Made by a program: the position numbers and the translations under genes. DNA of 13,041 nucleotides from an uncultured Ellagibacter sp. (GTDB taxonomy: Bacteria > Actinomycetota > Coriobacteriia > Coriobacteriales > Eggerthellaceae): the NCBI RefSeq assembly GCF_934643285.1, contig NZ_CAKUBT010000033.1:1-13041 (forward strand), in the 5' to 3' direction. This document shows, piece by piece, positions 1 to 6,454 of the stretch (the first letter of the stretch is position 1; each line of letters begins with the position of its first letter). The notes under the pieces are model-generated. The model ran no database searches. It saw only the letters and a program-made list of their open reading frames with translations, and was not told the DNA's origin.

Positions 1-216
1 TATCCTCGTCTGTATACAATGCAGCCTCCGCTCCGACCGGTTCGACCGGTCCAACTTTTTGCCGCAGTTCCGATATGTGAGCCGTTCGGAGGCAGAAGAA
101 GCCATCGGCGGGCTCACCGGGCGCATTTCCGCAGGTCAGAAACTTCATCACAAAGTTTTCCGTCTGCAACTCCTCACATATCGACCGATTTTGTCCACGG
201 CAAGCCAAAATCGAGA

Positions 217-246
217 AAGAACACCCGATTCGAATCGGCCGTTCTT
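217..246. repeat. 30-bp imperfect palindrome
   Basis: A perfect 14-bp palindrome (CCGATTCGAATCGG, 225-238) is flanked after two mismatched pairs by AAGAAC (217-222) and GTTCTT (241-246), giving symmetry over 30 bp. It has no T-tract and no adjacent gene end, so it is not an obvious terminator. It could be a binding site for a dimeric DNA-binding protein or part of a decayed element. Confidence 0.65.
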
Positions 247-395
247 GCCGGCTATGCTATTCGACTGGTTGTAGATTGCAAGCGCAAGCGGGTAATACCG
301 GGCATTCGTGTCCTGCGGGCACCCGCCTCTGTCGCTGCTCTCGTTGACGAATATGCCCAGATTTCGTGCCAAAGACGCCCATGAATAGAATAAAA

Positions 396-416
396 GCCGG
401 GGTACAAGTTCCTGGC
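396..416. repeat. Hairpin resembling GGCACTT-type intergenic repeat
   Basis: GCC (396-398) pairs with GGC (414-416), and the stem continues through GG/CC with wobble pairs around an ACAAGT core. With the flanks, the unit runs from about 392 to 420 and ends in GGCACTT. From memory it resembles imperfect copies of widespread intergenic elements bounded by AAGTGCC and GGCACTT; the left arm here is degraded (AAAAGCC). Assigning it to such an element is inference. Confidence 0.4.
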
Positions 417-432
417 ACTTAGAGGCTGCGAC

Positions 433-478
433 CTAAATGTCAACACCTGACCATATTAGGTATGGTGTTGCCATTTAG
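433..478. repeat. 46-bp near-perfect inverted repeat
   Basis: The left arm 433-447 (CTAAATGTCAACACC) and right arm 464-478 (GGTGTTGCCATTTAG) are complementary at 14 of 15 positions, the only mismatch being T440/C471. After two mismatched pairs, ACC (450-452) pairs with GGT (459-461). This is by far the longest palindrome in the window. There is no T-tract and no convincing promoter pair. Candidates are a recombination or transposon-end site, a large operator, or a structured RNA. Confidence 0.85.
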
Positions 479-506
479 ACTCCTCGAACAGCGGCACAAA
501 GTTGCT

Positions 507-525
507 GGCGATAATCCTTATCGCC
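507..525. repeat. Perfect 8-bp-arm hairpin
   Basis: GGCGATAA (507-514) and TTATCGCC (518-525) are exact reverse complements separated by three bases. I tested it against a dif/XerCD site, but the arms lack the six-base central spacer such a site needs. No T-tract follows, and its role is unknown. Confidence 0.7.
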
Positions 526-542
526 CGATCGAGATCACGCTC

Positions 543-558
543 CTGCCGACGTCGGCAG
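543..558. repeat. Perfect 16-bp palindrome
   Basis: CTGCCGACGTCGGCAG is a perfect palindrome centred between 550 and 551, with no loop. A loopless palindrome fits a protein-binding site better than an RNA hairpin. No gene starts close by on either strand, so its target, if any, is unclear. Confidence 0.75.
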
Positions 559-599
559 CACAGCGGATTTCGACTGCTATGCAACGATTTCCCGCAAGC

Positions 600-623
600 A
601 AGCTTCCTGCTGTCAGCAAGCTT
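600..623. repeat. Inverted repeat with AAGCTT ends
   Basis: AAGCTT at 600-605 and 618-623 flank GCT (609-611) and AGC (615-617), giving a hairpin with a three-base bulge. It sits between the 16-bp palindrome and the GC-rich hairpin downstream of telA. Its role is unknown. Confidence 0.45.
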
Positions 624-634
624 CTTGACGAAGA

Positions 635-662
635 GGCGCGGGGAACACGCGCTACCCGCGCC
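635..662 (-). terminator. Putative terminator downstream of telA
   Basis: GGCGCGGG (635-642) and CCCGCGCC (655-662) form a perfect 8-bp GC-rich stem with a 12-nt loop, 51-78 nt past the telA stop. On the minus strand the stem is followed by CTCTTCG rather than a clean T-run. It is therefore a weak intrinsic terminator or an mRNA 3'-end hairpin. Confidence 0.45.
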
Positions 663-712
663 CCCGCGCATTTTTGCGTTACGCGCCCGCACCCCCTCGC
701 ATAGCCCTGACG

Positions 713-1879
713 TTACACGCGCGGGATCTCGAGCATCTTCTGCTTGAGCTCGGCCTCCATCTCGCGCATCGCCGCCTCGGCCTCGGCGCGCTTCTGGCGG
801 CCTTCCGCCTGAATCTGCATGACCTCGTCGAAGGTCTTGATGAGCGTCTCGTTGGTGTTCTTGAGCGTTTCGATGTCGACGATGCCGCGCTCGGACTCGC
901 GGGCAATCTCGACAGTCGAGGTGTGCAGCATCTCCGCGTTCTTCTTGAGCAGGTCGTTCGTCATGTTCGTGACAGCGCTCTGCGCGCGGGCGGCCTCAGC
1001 CTCGTTCGCAATGCCGAGCGCGAGCACCATCTGGCTTTTCCACAGCGGAATGGTGTTCACGATGGTGGTCTGGATCTTCTCGACGAGCGTGATCTCGTTG
1101 TTCTGCACGAGGCGGATCTGCGGCGCCGTCTGCATGGCGATGGTGCGGGTGAGGTCCAGATCGCCAAGCTTTTTCTCGAAGCGCGTGCACATGGCCTCGA
1201 GGTCCTGCGCAGCCTGGGCGTCCTCAGCGCGACCGGTGGCGCGGGCATGCTCGACAAGCTCGACGAGCTCGCCCTCGCGAACCTGAGCGAGCTTCTTTTT
1301 GCCCGCGAGCAAATACATCGTGAGCTCTTTGAAGTACGTGAGGTTCAGCTCGTACATCTTGTCGAGCGTCGCCGCATCCTTCACGAGCGTCATCTGGTGG
1401 TCTTTCAGCTGGTCAACGATCTTGTTGACGTTCGCTTCAGCCTTGTCGTAGCGCGTGCGAAGCGACTGCACCTTGTCGACGCCGCGCTTGAAGAAGCCGA
1501 ACAGCCCCTTCTCCTCGGTAGCATTGAACCCGCGCAGCTCGTTGACGACGCCGGTGATAAGGTCGCCCACCTCGCCCAAATCGTTTGTGCGCACCCGCTC
1601 GAGCGCCGACTCGGAGAAATCGGCCATCTTCTTCTGCGCGCCGGCGCCGTACTGCATGATGGCGGCCGAGTCGCGCACATTGATCTGCTCGGAGAACGAT
1701 TCAACCATCTTCTTCTCGTCATCGGAGAGCATGGAGTCGTCGAGGGCGAGGTCGCCTTCGTTTTTCGCCAGCTTCTCCACCGGCTGGGCGGAAAGAACAG
1801 GAGCGGGCGCATCGTCGAGCTCGGGAGTAAGCGTAAGCGTGAGCTCGGGCGTTGCCTTCGATTCGGTGCTGTTTTCCAT
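713..1879 (-). CDS. telA: TelA-family toxic anion resistance protein
   Basis: This 388-residue soluble protein matches the TelA/toxic-anion-resistance family (klaA/telA type), linked to tellurite resistance but with unknown biochemistry. The start is the ATG at 1879, with GAAAGG seven bases upstream; longer frames lack a ribosome site. Residues 1-50 are an acidic, low-complexity leader. From about residue 60 the protein is almost wholly helical and coiled-coil-like. Stretches I recognise as typical of the family are the Phe/Gln/Ala-rich segment near 77-95, the LGEVGDLITGVVNELRGF region near 101-118, and the conserved YDKAEANVNKIVDQL helix near 144-158. There are no membrane segments or signal peptide. 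It follows xpaC by 61 bp, the common pairing for these families, so the two are probably cotranscribed. Any tellurite role is family knowledge; the real function may be envelope-related. Confidence 0.93.
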   Translation of the reverse strand: MENSTESKATPELTLTLTPELDDAPAPVLSAQPVEKLAKNEGDLALDDSMLSDDEKKMVESFSEQINVRDSAAIMQYGAGAQKKMADFSESALERVRTNDLGEVGDLITGVVNELRGFNATEEKGLFGFFKRGVDKVQSLRTRYDKAEANVNKIVDQLKDHQMTLVKDAATLDKMYELNLTYFKELTMYLLAGKKKLAQVREGELVELVEHARATGRAEDAQAAQDLEAMCTRFEKKLGDLDLTRTIAMQTAPQIRLVQNNEITLVEKIQTTIVNTIPLWKSQMVLALGIANEAEAARAQSAVTNMTNDLLKKNAEMLHTSTVEIARESERGIVDIETLKNTNETLIKTFDEVMQIQAEGRQKRAEAEAAMREMEAELKQKMLEIPRV

Positions 1880-1903
1880 GACGATACCTTTCTTCGGTTC
1901 CTT

Positions 1904-1923
1904 ACGGGCGCATGCTCGCCCGT
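1904..1923. other. Intercistronic hairpin between xpaC and telA
   Basis: ACGGGCG (1904-1910) and CGCCCGT (1917-1923) form a perfect 7-bp stem with a 6-nt loop inside the 61-bp gap. In the direction of transcription (minus) no T-tract follows, so I read it as a processing or stability hairpin rather than a terminator. Confidence 0.45.
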
Positions 1924-1940
1924 TTTCGGTAGAGGTTTGG

Positions 1941-3092
1941 CTATCGGGCCTTGTCAAACGGGCTTTCGGTGAGACCCTCCTGCGCGAGCACGGTGCGGAG
2001 CACCGTGATGTCTGACGACACATCGGTCGCCACGTCGCGGAAAAGCGAGTCGAGCAGCTTCTCAAACGCGACGCTCAAGCTATCGAGCGCTTTCTCTATC
2101 TCGCGCTTCGAGTCGACAATGTTGTCGCTTTGGATCGGCTGGGAATCAAGCTCGCGGTAGGTCTCGAGCAGCTTCACCGTGGTGGGCAGGTAGTAGTCGA
2201 GAAGCCTGTCCAGATCGTCGATGAGCTCGGGGTTCTCGGCAGCGGCGTCGAGAATGGCCGTGACCACATGCTCGATCCGGTCGAGCGTGCGCGAAATCTC
2301 CTCATCGGGAATAGCCTCGTTGCCCTCGCGGATAAGCGCGATAAACGCCTTTCCGCGGTCTAAGAGCTGCTGCTGCTCGGCGGTGAGCGGGGCGCTTTCC
2401 TTAGAGCCGGCGGATTGCACGAGCGCCTGCTGGCGTTCAGCACGGCGCGCCTCGGCAAGCTCGCGCTCGTGGCTCTCGCTGGCTTCGGGGGTCATGAGGA
2501 GCAGGCCCGAGGCCTCATCGAGCGTCGCCTGCTTGAACATGCCCTTCGCAAGCATCTTCCTCACGTTCTTCTGCACGTCCGCGACGCTCTCGGAGCCCCG
2601 CTGCGCAAGCTCTTTCACGCTGCACGACTCGCGCAGGCCGATGACGTTGCGGTAACGATCGAAGGCACCCGCGAGACGAATCTTTCGAGTACCCGCGAAC
2701 ACGAGCGCGCTGCCGAGCACGGCGCCTACGGCGATGAACGGCACGGCAGCCGCAAGCTTGATGAGGAGCATGATAAGCCCTATGGCGGCAAGCGGGATTC
2801 CGACGGCGACGCCTGCGACTACAAGCGCTATGCCGCCGCCGCGCTGGGTCGTGGCGCTCGCATAGCGCAGGTTCATGAGCTCCTCTTTGCGCTTTCGTTC
2901 CTGAATGAGCGCGTATTGCTCCTGACCTCGACGGATGCCATCAGACGCCTGCGCGATCCCGCGGCCGATGCTCTCAGCGGCGGCGCCGGCAACACGCTCG
3001 ATGGTCGACTGAAGGTCGCTGAAATCGCTCGACTTCACGGCGTTTTGCGCAGCATTTGCAACTTGATCGGCCATGTTATCTGAAGAAGCCAT
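1941..3092 (-). CDS. xpaC: XpaC-like membrane protein, TelA partner
   Basis: This 383-residue protein fits the XpaC family, usually annotated '5-bromo-4-chloroindolyl phosphate hydrolysis protein', a name from an old phenotype rather than a known enzyme activity. The ATG at 3092 is chosen because GAAAGG lies seven bases upstream; the frame stays open further upstream without a ribosome site. Residues 1-80 are helical and charged. Two adjacent membrane helices follow at about 86-108 and 113-134, then a cytosolic part with a small helical, winged-helix-like stretch (about 150-200) and long acidic helices to the end. I see no catalytic motif. It lies directly upstream of telA, a conserved pairing, so it probably anchors a TelA-containing envelope complex; that role is inference. 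Confidence 0.85.
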   Translation of the reverse strand: MASSDNMADQVANAAQNAVKSSDFSDLQSTIERVAGAAAESIGRGIAQASDGIRRGQEQYALIQERKRKEELMNLRYASATTQRGGGIALVVAGVAVGIPLAAIGLIMLLIKLAAAVPFIAVGAVLGSALVFAGTRKIRLAGAFDRYRNVIGLRESCSVKELAQRGSESVADVQKNVRKMLAKGMFKQATLDEASGLLLMTPEASESHERELAEARRAERQQALVQSAGSKESAPLTAEQQQLLDRGKAFIALIREGNEAIPDEEISRTLDRIEHVVTAILDAAAENPELIDDLDRLLDYYLPTTVKLLETYRELDSQPIQSDNIVDSKREIEKALDSLSVAFEKLLDSLFRDVATDVSSDITVLRTVLAQEGLTESPFDKAR

Positions 3093-3127
3093 CGGGCTGC
3101 CTTTCCGTGAATCAATATATCGCCTCG

Positions 3128-3133
3128 ATTGTA
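3128..3133 (-). promoter_or_regulatory. Candidate -10 for xpaC-telA
   Basis: On the minus strand TACAAT (3133-3128) lies about 36 bases before the xpaC start codon and would give a short leader. I find no good -35 hexamer at the right distance, so confidence is low. Confidence 0.35.
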
Positions 3134-3272
3134 ACCGAACGCACGTGCTGAAAGGAGCCAAAGGGCGCGCCGTAAACCCTTTTTTACCAAGTCGTAGGAA
3201 ACGAAACGACGGGCGCGAGCAAGCGTGAGCGCAATATTCAACAAATGGGGTGTAATTCGAGACCTCGCACGA

Positions 3273-3278
3273 TACAAT
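3273..3278 (+). promoter_or_regulatory. Candidate -10 for the amidohydrolase gene
   Basis: TACAAT at 3273-3278 would start transcription near 3285 and leave a leader of about 34 bases before the ATG at 3319. The upstream region has only a poor -35 match (TGTAAT, 3251-3256, 16-bp spacer). Confidence 0.4.
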
Positions 3279-3318
3279 AGGTGAAACCTCAAGCAGCCGC
3301 GCTCTTAAGGAGAATCCC

Positions 3319-4623
3319 ATGGCCTACGTTTTCACCCACGCAACCGTCCTCGACGGCACCGCCGACATGGAGCCGCGCCCCAACACCACCGTCGTCGTGG
3401 ACGACGAGGGCCGAATTGTGGCGATCGGTGCTGCGGAAGAAATCGTGCCGCCTGTAGACGCTCAAGAAATCGACCTTAAGGGAGCTTACCTTGCGCCCGG
3501 CCTTGTGAACCTGCACGTGCACCTTTGCGGCTCGGGCAAGCCGACGAGCGCAGGTGCTGCGGGCGACCTTATCGACAAGGTGGTGGGAAACCCGATCGGC
3601 ATGTGGTACCTGCGGCGCATCATCAAAAAGCATGCGCAGCAGCAGCTTGCGAGCGGCGTGACTACCGTGCGCTCGGTGGGCGACCCGGGCTTTGCCGACG
3701 TGGACGTGCGCGACGCAATCAACGCCGGGAAGTACCCCGGGCCGCGCCTGCTCACCTCAGGCGTCGGCGTCACCGTCCCGAACGGCCATGGCGCGGGGCT
3801 GTTCGCCCATATCGCTAAGACCCCCGAGCAGGCGCGCGAGATCGTCCGCGACTGCTTCGCGCGCAAATGCGACCTCGTGAAGCTGTTCATCACCGGAGGC
3901 GTCTTCGATGCGGAGAAGGAAGGCGAGCCGGGCGTTTTGCGCATGTCGCCCGAGATCGCAGCGGCGGCGGTCGACGAGGCGCACAAGCTCGACATGGCGA
4001 CCGCCGCCCACATTGAAAGCGCGGAAGGAGTGCGCGTGGGGCTTGAAGCGGGCGTCGATACCATCGAGCACGGCGCGGACCTCACACCCGAGCTCATCGC
4101 GCTGTTCAAGGAAAACGGTGTCGGCAGAAAGTCGTCGCTCACCTGCACGGTCTCGCCTGCGCTTCCCTTCGTCGAGCTCGACCCCGAAAAGACCCACTCG
4201 ACCGAAATCCAGAAGATCAACGGCAACATCGTCTACAAGGGAATCGTCCACGCGGCGCAGGCGGCACTCAAAGCGGGCATCCCCGTGGGGCTCGGCACCG
4301 ACTCGGCATGCCCCTACGTCACGCACTACGACATGTGGCGCGAGGTCGTGTACTTCGAGCGCATCGTCGGCGCCCCGCGCAAGCTCACATTCCACACCGC
4401 CACGCTCGGCAATGCGCGCATCTTAGGGCTGGGCGAGGAAACGGGGTCGATCGAAGTGGGCAAGGCCGCCGACATCATCGTGCTCGACGAGAACCCGCTC
4501 GACAACTTGGAGGCGTTGCGCCAGGTGAAGATGGTCATGGCACGCGGCAAGCTTGTCTCGGGGCTTTCGGCGAAGCACCTGCCCGAACTCGACCGCGAGC
4601 TCAACACGTTCCTGCCTCGCTAA
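3319..4623 (+). CDS. Metal-dependent amidohydrolase
   Basis: This 434-residue enzyme belongs to the amidohydrolase superfamily, in the branch with imidazolonepropionase-like and Xaa-Pro dipeptidase-like members. The expected binuclear metal site is visible: H66 and H68 (HVH), K188 as the likely carboxylated lysine (DLVKLFITGG), H231 (AAHIES), H251 (IEHG) and D328 (GTDSA). Residues 1-60 and the C-terminal KAADIIVLDENPL segment (382-394) form the usual beta-sandwich flanking the TIM barrel. There is no signal peptide, so it is cytosolic. AAGGAG lies six bases before the ATG. The gene stands alone, divergent from xpaC and convergent with the respiratory operon, so context gives no substrate. Hydrolysis of a cyclic amide, dipeptide or related C-N bond is expected, but the substrate cannot be named. 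Confidence 0.92.
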   Translation: MAYVFTHATVLDGTADMEPRPNTTVVVDDEGRIVAIGAAEEIVPPVDAQEIDLKGAYLAPGLVNLHVHLCGSGKPTSAGAAGDLIDKVVGNPIGMWYLRRIIKKHAQQQLASGVTTVRSVGDPGFADVDVRDAINAGKYPGPRLLTSGVGVTVPNGHGAGLFAHIAKTPEQAREIVRDCFARKCDLVKLFITGGVFDAEKEGEPGVLRMSPEIAAAAVDEAHKLDMATAAHIESAEGVRVGLEAGVDTIEHGADLTPELIALFKENGVGRKSSLTCTVSPALPFVELDPEKTHSTEIQKINGNIVYKGIVHAAQAALKAGIPVGLGTDSACPYVTHYDMWREVVYFERIVGAPRKLTFHTATLGNARILGLGEETGSIEVGKAADIIVLDENPLDNLEALRQVKMVMARGKLVSGLSAKHLPELDRELNTFLPR

Positions 4624-4696
4624 GGCGCGACGATTGCGCGCCCGACGACGAGGGAAAGCGCTTTGCCGCCAGATTCCAGAGCCAAGCGCAAACGGG

Positions 4697-4734
4697 AAGG
4701 GGAGGCCTGGGCACCAAAGCCTGAGCCTCCCCTT
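4697..4734. terminator. Bidirectional terminator between convergent genes
   Basis: AAGGGGAGGC (4697-4706) and GCCTCCCCTT (4725-4734) are a perfect 10-bp inverted repeat, and GGC (4710-4712) and GCC (4719-4721) extend it above a small internal loop. It lies 74 bp past the amidohydrolase stop and about 20 bp past the lipoprotein stop on the other strand. U-tracts on both sides are short, but the position between convergent genes supports a shared terminator. Confidence 0.75.
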
Positions 4735-4754
4735 AGCATCTTGCGCCTCGGATG

Positions 4755-5510
4755 TTAATCCTCGCTCGAATCCTCGTGGCTGACCTCGAGCGGATCGTCT
4801 TCGATGTCCATGCCCTGCGTGTCGTCGGTCGTCACCCGCGTCTGCCCGTTTTCCTCGGTCGCGGCTTTCGCACCATCAGTCGAGGTGCTCGCGTCAGCGG
4901 ACTGCTGCTCGTCTGTCGCCTTCAAGTCCTCCTCGAGCTTTTCCAAGCGGCGCTTCTCTTCCTCTTCCTCGGCCTTGTCGCGCGCGGCGGCGGTGGGATC
5001 CTCCAAGTTATAGTAATACGTCTGCAAATCGAGCGTGGAAACCATGCGGTTCGCGGTTTTGCCCTGATAGGTGACGTATCCGATCTTGCCGTTGAGAAGA
5101 AGCGTTGCCGCGCCGAACTCCTCTAAATCAAGGTGGTGCAGCACGCTCACGCCGCCGTCTCCGAAAACCACCTTCAGGTCGATGACGTACGCGCCCTCGT
5201 TGCTCGCCTGCCGGGGAATGTAGACGATGGCATCCTCGCCGTCTTTCAAGTGCGCCTCCGAGCTCATGAGGTTCGCCGAGAAGGAATCGTTGCCGGGAAG
5301 CTTCACCGCCATGCTCACGACCGACTTCCCCGAGCTGTTCGAGAGCGAAAGCGCATAGACGTCGCCGCTGTTCTCGCCGATCTCGAGGGTCTGGGGCTTC
5401 GTCTGGGCAGCCGGTTCCTCATTCGCGCAACCGATGAAAGCGAACGAGAGAAGAACGCAGAGCGCGAGCGCGGCGAATCGGCGCATGGTGGGCAGGAAAA
5501 CGTGTTGCAT
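4755..5510 (-). CDS. Lipoprotein of unknown function, last gene of respiratory operon
   Basis: This predicted 251-residue lipoprotein begins at the ATG at 5510, which has AAAGGA five bases upstream; the longer frame to 5630 overlaps the cytochrome gene and lacks such a site, and the internal ATG at 5486 has none. A signal peptide (MRR then a hydrophobic run, about 9-26) ends in a lipobox, FIGC, with C28 as the lipidated residue. Residues 40-170 look like a compact beta-rich domain, ending in a Tyr-rich stretch (QTYYYNL) near 163-169. A charged helix (DKAEEEEEKRRLEKLEEDL, about 178-196) and an acidic, disordered tail follow. I recognise no family. The gene starts 38 bp after the cytochrome stop on the same strand, so it should be the fifth cistron. 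A role outside the membrane, such as assembly or substrate delivery, is only a guess. Confidence 0.85.
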   Translation of the reverse strand: MQHVFLPTMRRFAALALCVLLSFAFIGCANEEPAAQTKPQTLEIGENSGDVYALSLSNSSGKSVVSMAVKLPGNDSFSANLMSSEAHLKDGEDAIVYIPRQASNEGAYVIDLKVVFGDGGVSVLHHLDLEEFGAATLLLNGKIGYVTYQGKTANRMVSTLDLQTYYYNLEDPTAAARDKAEEEEEKRRLEKLEEDLKATDEQQSADASTSTDGAKAATEENGQTRVTTDDTQGMDIEDDPLEVSHEDSSED

Positions 5511-5548
5511 GGGAATCCTTTGCGCGAACGGGTTTGACGATAGTAAGG

Positions 5549-6418
5549 CTACGAAGCGATGAGCCCCGCGAGATAGGGCTTGTCGCATTGCGGGTCGGAA
5601 AGCGGGCAGTGCTTGCGGCACAGGGGGCACAGCGCCTCGGCGTCGCCTTCCGAAGAGCCGGCTTCTCCGTCCCCGGCGTCGGCCTGGACTTTTGCGGGCT
5701 GGGCATCGGCGGATGCACTCGACGACGATGCCGAGGCCAGGCCCTCGGACGCGCCCGAGGTCGAGGGCGACCCTTCGCCTTGGGGCGTGCTCGCACTCGA
5801 GGCCTGGCTGCCCGACGCAGGTTGAGACGTCGAGCCCTCCCGTGAGCCTTCACCGTCCGCATTCTCGCCCAACCCTGCGAACAGCTCAAGCGAGTTGAAT
5901 CCGACGACACCGAGCGCCACGATGCCGGCGCAGGAGATTGCCTTCACCCCCAAGCCGATCGCCTTGCGCTTGCTCGGGTCGAAGGGGATGTTCAGGTGCT
6001 TTAAGATACTCACCCAGTGCATCGCGAGGTGCACGACGGCGAGGATGCACAGCAGAAACGCGCTCACCTTGTGAACGGCAAGCCACATGCTGCTCATGAC
6101 CTTGGGAGCAAGCCCCACCTGATAGAGCAGCCGGCTGATCGGCACCGAGCTGACTGCGAGCAGCGCAACCGTGACACCAAGCAGCACCGCAACGACGAAC
6201 AGCGCGAGCTGGCCCCCTTTCACCTGCGCGTTCTCGACCAGCCGCGCGACCGTCTTCATCCACCAGAACGAGTTCACGATATGCGCGACGACGGCGATCA
6301 GAAACACGACGCCTATAATCTCGTGCGCGATGACGCCGGTGAGCTGCGCGAGCATCGATGCGATGAGCAGTATGGTGAGGGCGCCGTCGAGCGCCATGCG
6401 AGCAGATCGACCCTTCAT
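5549..6418 (-). CDS. Cytochrome b-like membrane subunit with Cys-rich tail
   Basis: This 289-residue membrane protein has four hydrophobic helices at about 10-28, 30-50, 71-92 and 112-135, and probably a fifth at 156-180. Paired histidines lie inside them: H32, H46, H116, H130 and H134. That matches DUF4405/formate-dehydrogenase-gamma-like di-haem cytochrome b proteins, so it likely passes electrons from menaquinol to the Fe-S subunit. After the last helix comes about 80 residues of Ser/Ala/Gly-rich linker (184-262), then a compact CPLCRKHCPLSDPQC motif (C264, C267, C271, C278) near the end. The tail is unusual for such cytochromes and could bind a metal or cluster. The ATG at 6418 follows a GAGGAAGG site and lies 36 bp after the torD-like stop. 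It replaces the NrfD-type anchor usually paired with ArrAB/PsrAB enzymes. Confidence 0.8.
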   Translation of the reverse strand: MKGRSARMALDGALTILLIASMLAQLTGVIAHEIIGVVFLIAVVAHIVNSFWWMKTVARLVENAQVKGGQLALFVVAVLLGVTVALLAVSSVPISRLLYQVGLAPKVMSSMWLAVHKVSAFLLCILAVVHLAMHWVSILKHLNIPFDPSKRKAIGLGVKAISCAGIVALGVVGFNSLELFAGLGENADGEGSREGSTSQPASGSQASSASTPQGEGSPSTSGASEGLASASSSSASADAQPAKVQADAGDGEAGSSEGDAEALCPLCRKHCPLSDPQCDKPYLAGLIAS

Positions 6419-6454
6419 TACCTTCCTCGGTCCGTTGTTCGAAACATGTCGACT

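Larger units (their letters stand above)
1..712. other. Gene-free region rich in inverted repeats
   Basis: I see no credible gene in this stretch. The open frames on both strands are short, have no good ribosome site, and give Arg/Ser/Pro-rich translations that resemble no family I know. Base composition looks less GC-rich than the neighbouring genes. What it does hold is at least six inverted repeats (217-246, 396-416, 433-478, 507-525, 543-558, 600-623), listed separately, plus a GC-rich hairpin at 635-662 just past telA. A pair of CGACCGGT units lies at 34-41 and 43-50. It may be a decayed mobile element, a REP/MITE-like cluster, or regulatory DNA for a gene beyond the left edge. Confidence 0.6.

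Noticed and set aside
189..200. A TTGTCCAC motif resembling a DnaA box
   Set aside because: A single imperfect match with no cluster of boxes, no AT-rich unwinding region and no dnaA/dnaN neighbour.
148..372. A 74-residue minus-strand frame starting with TTG in the gene-free region
   Set aside because: The composition is less odd than its neighbours', but there is no ribosome site, no recognisable family, and it includes the 217-246 palindrome.
507..525. A dif/XerCD recombination site
   Set aside because: The perfect hairpin has a 3-bp centre instead of the 6-bp spacer between 11-bp arms that XerC/XerD sites require.
674..1972. A 432-codon open frame on the plus strand opposite telA
   Set aside because: It mirrors a recognised TelA gene, is rich in Leu/His/Arg as antisense frames of GC-rich genes are, and has no ribosome site or family features.
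713..3092. xpaC-telA as part of the metalloid cassette
   Set aside because: The pair is separated from the operon by an independent amidohydrolase gene and a terminator, and the TelA/tellurite link is weak, so proximity alone is not evidence.
3160..3185. A terminator-like AAAGGG/CCCTTT stem with a T-run on the plus strand
   Set aside because: The stem is only 6 bp with an 11-nt loop and no gene lies upstream on that strand; it falls between two divergent starts.
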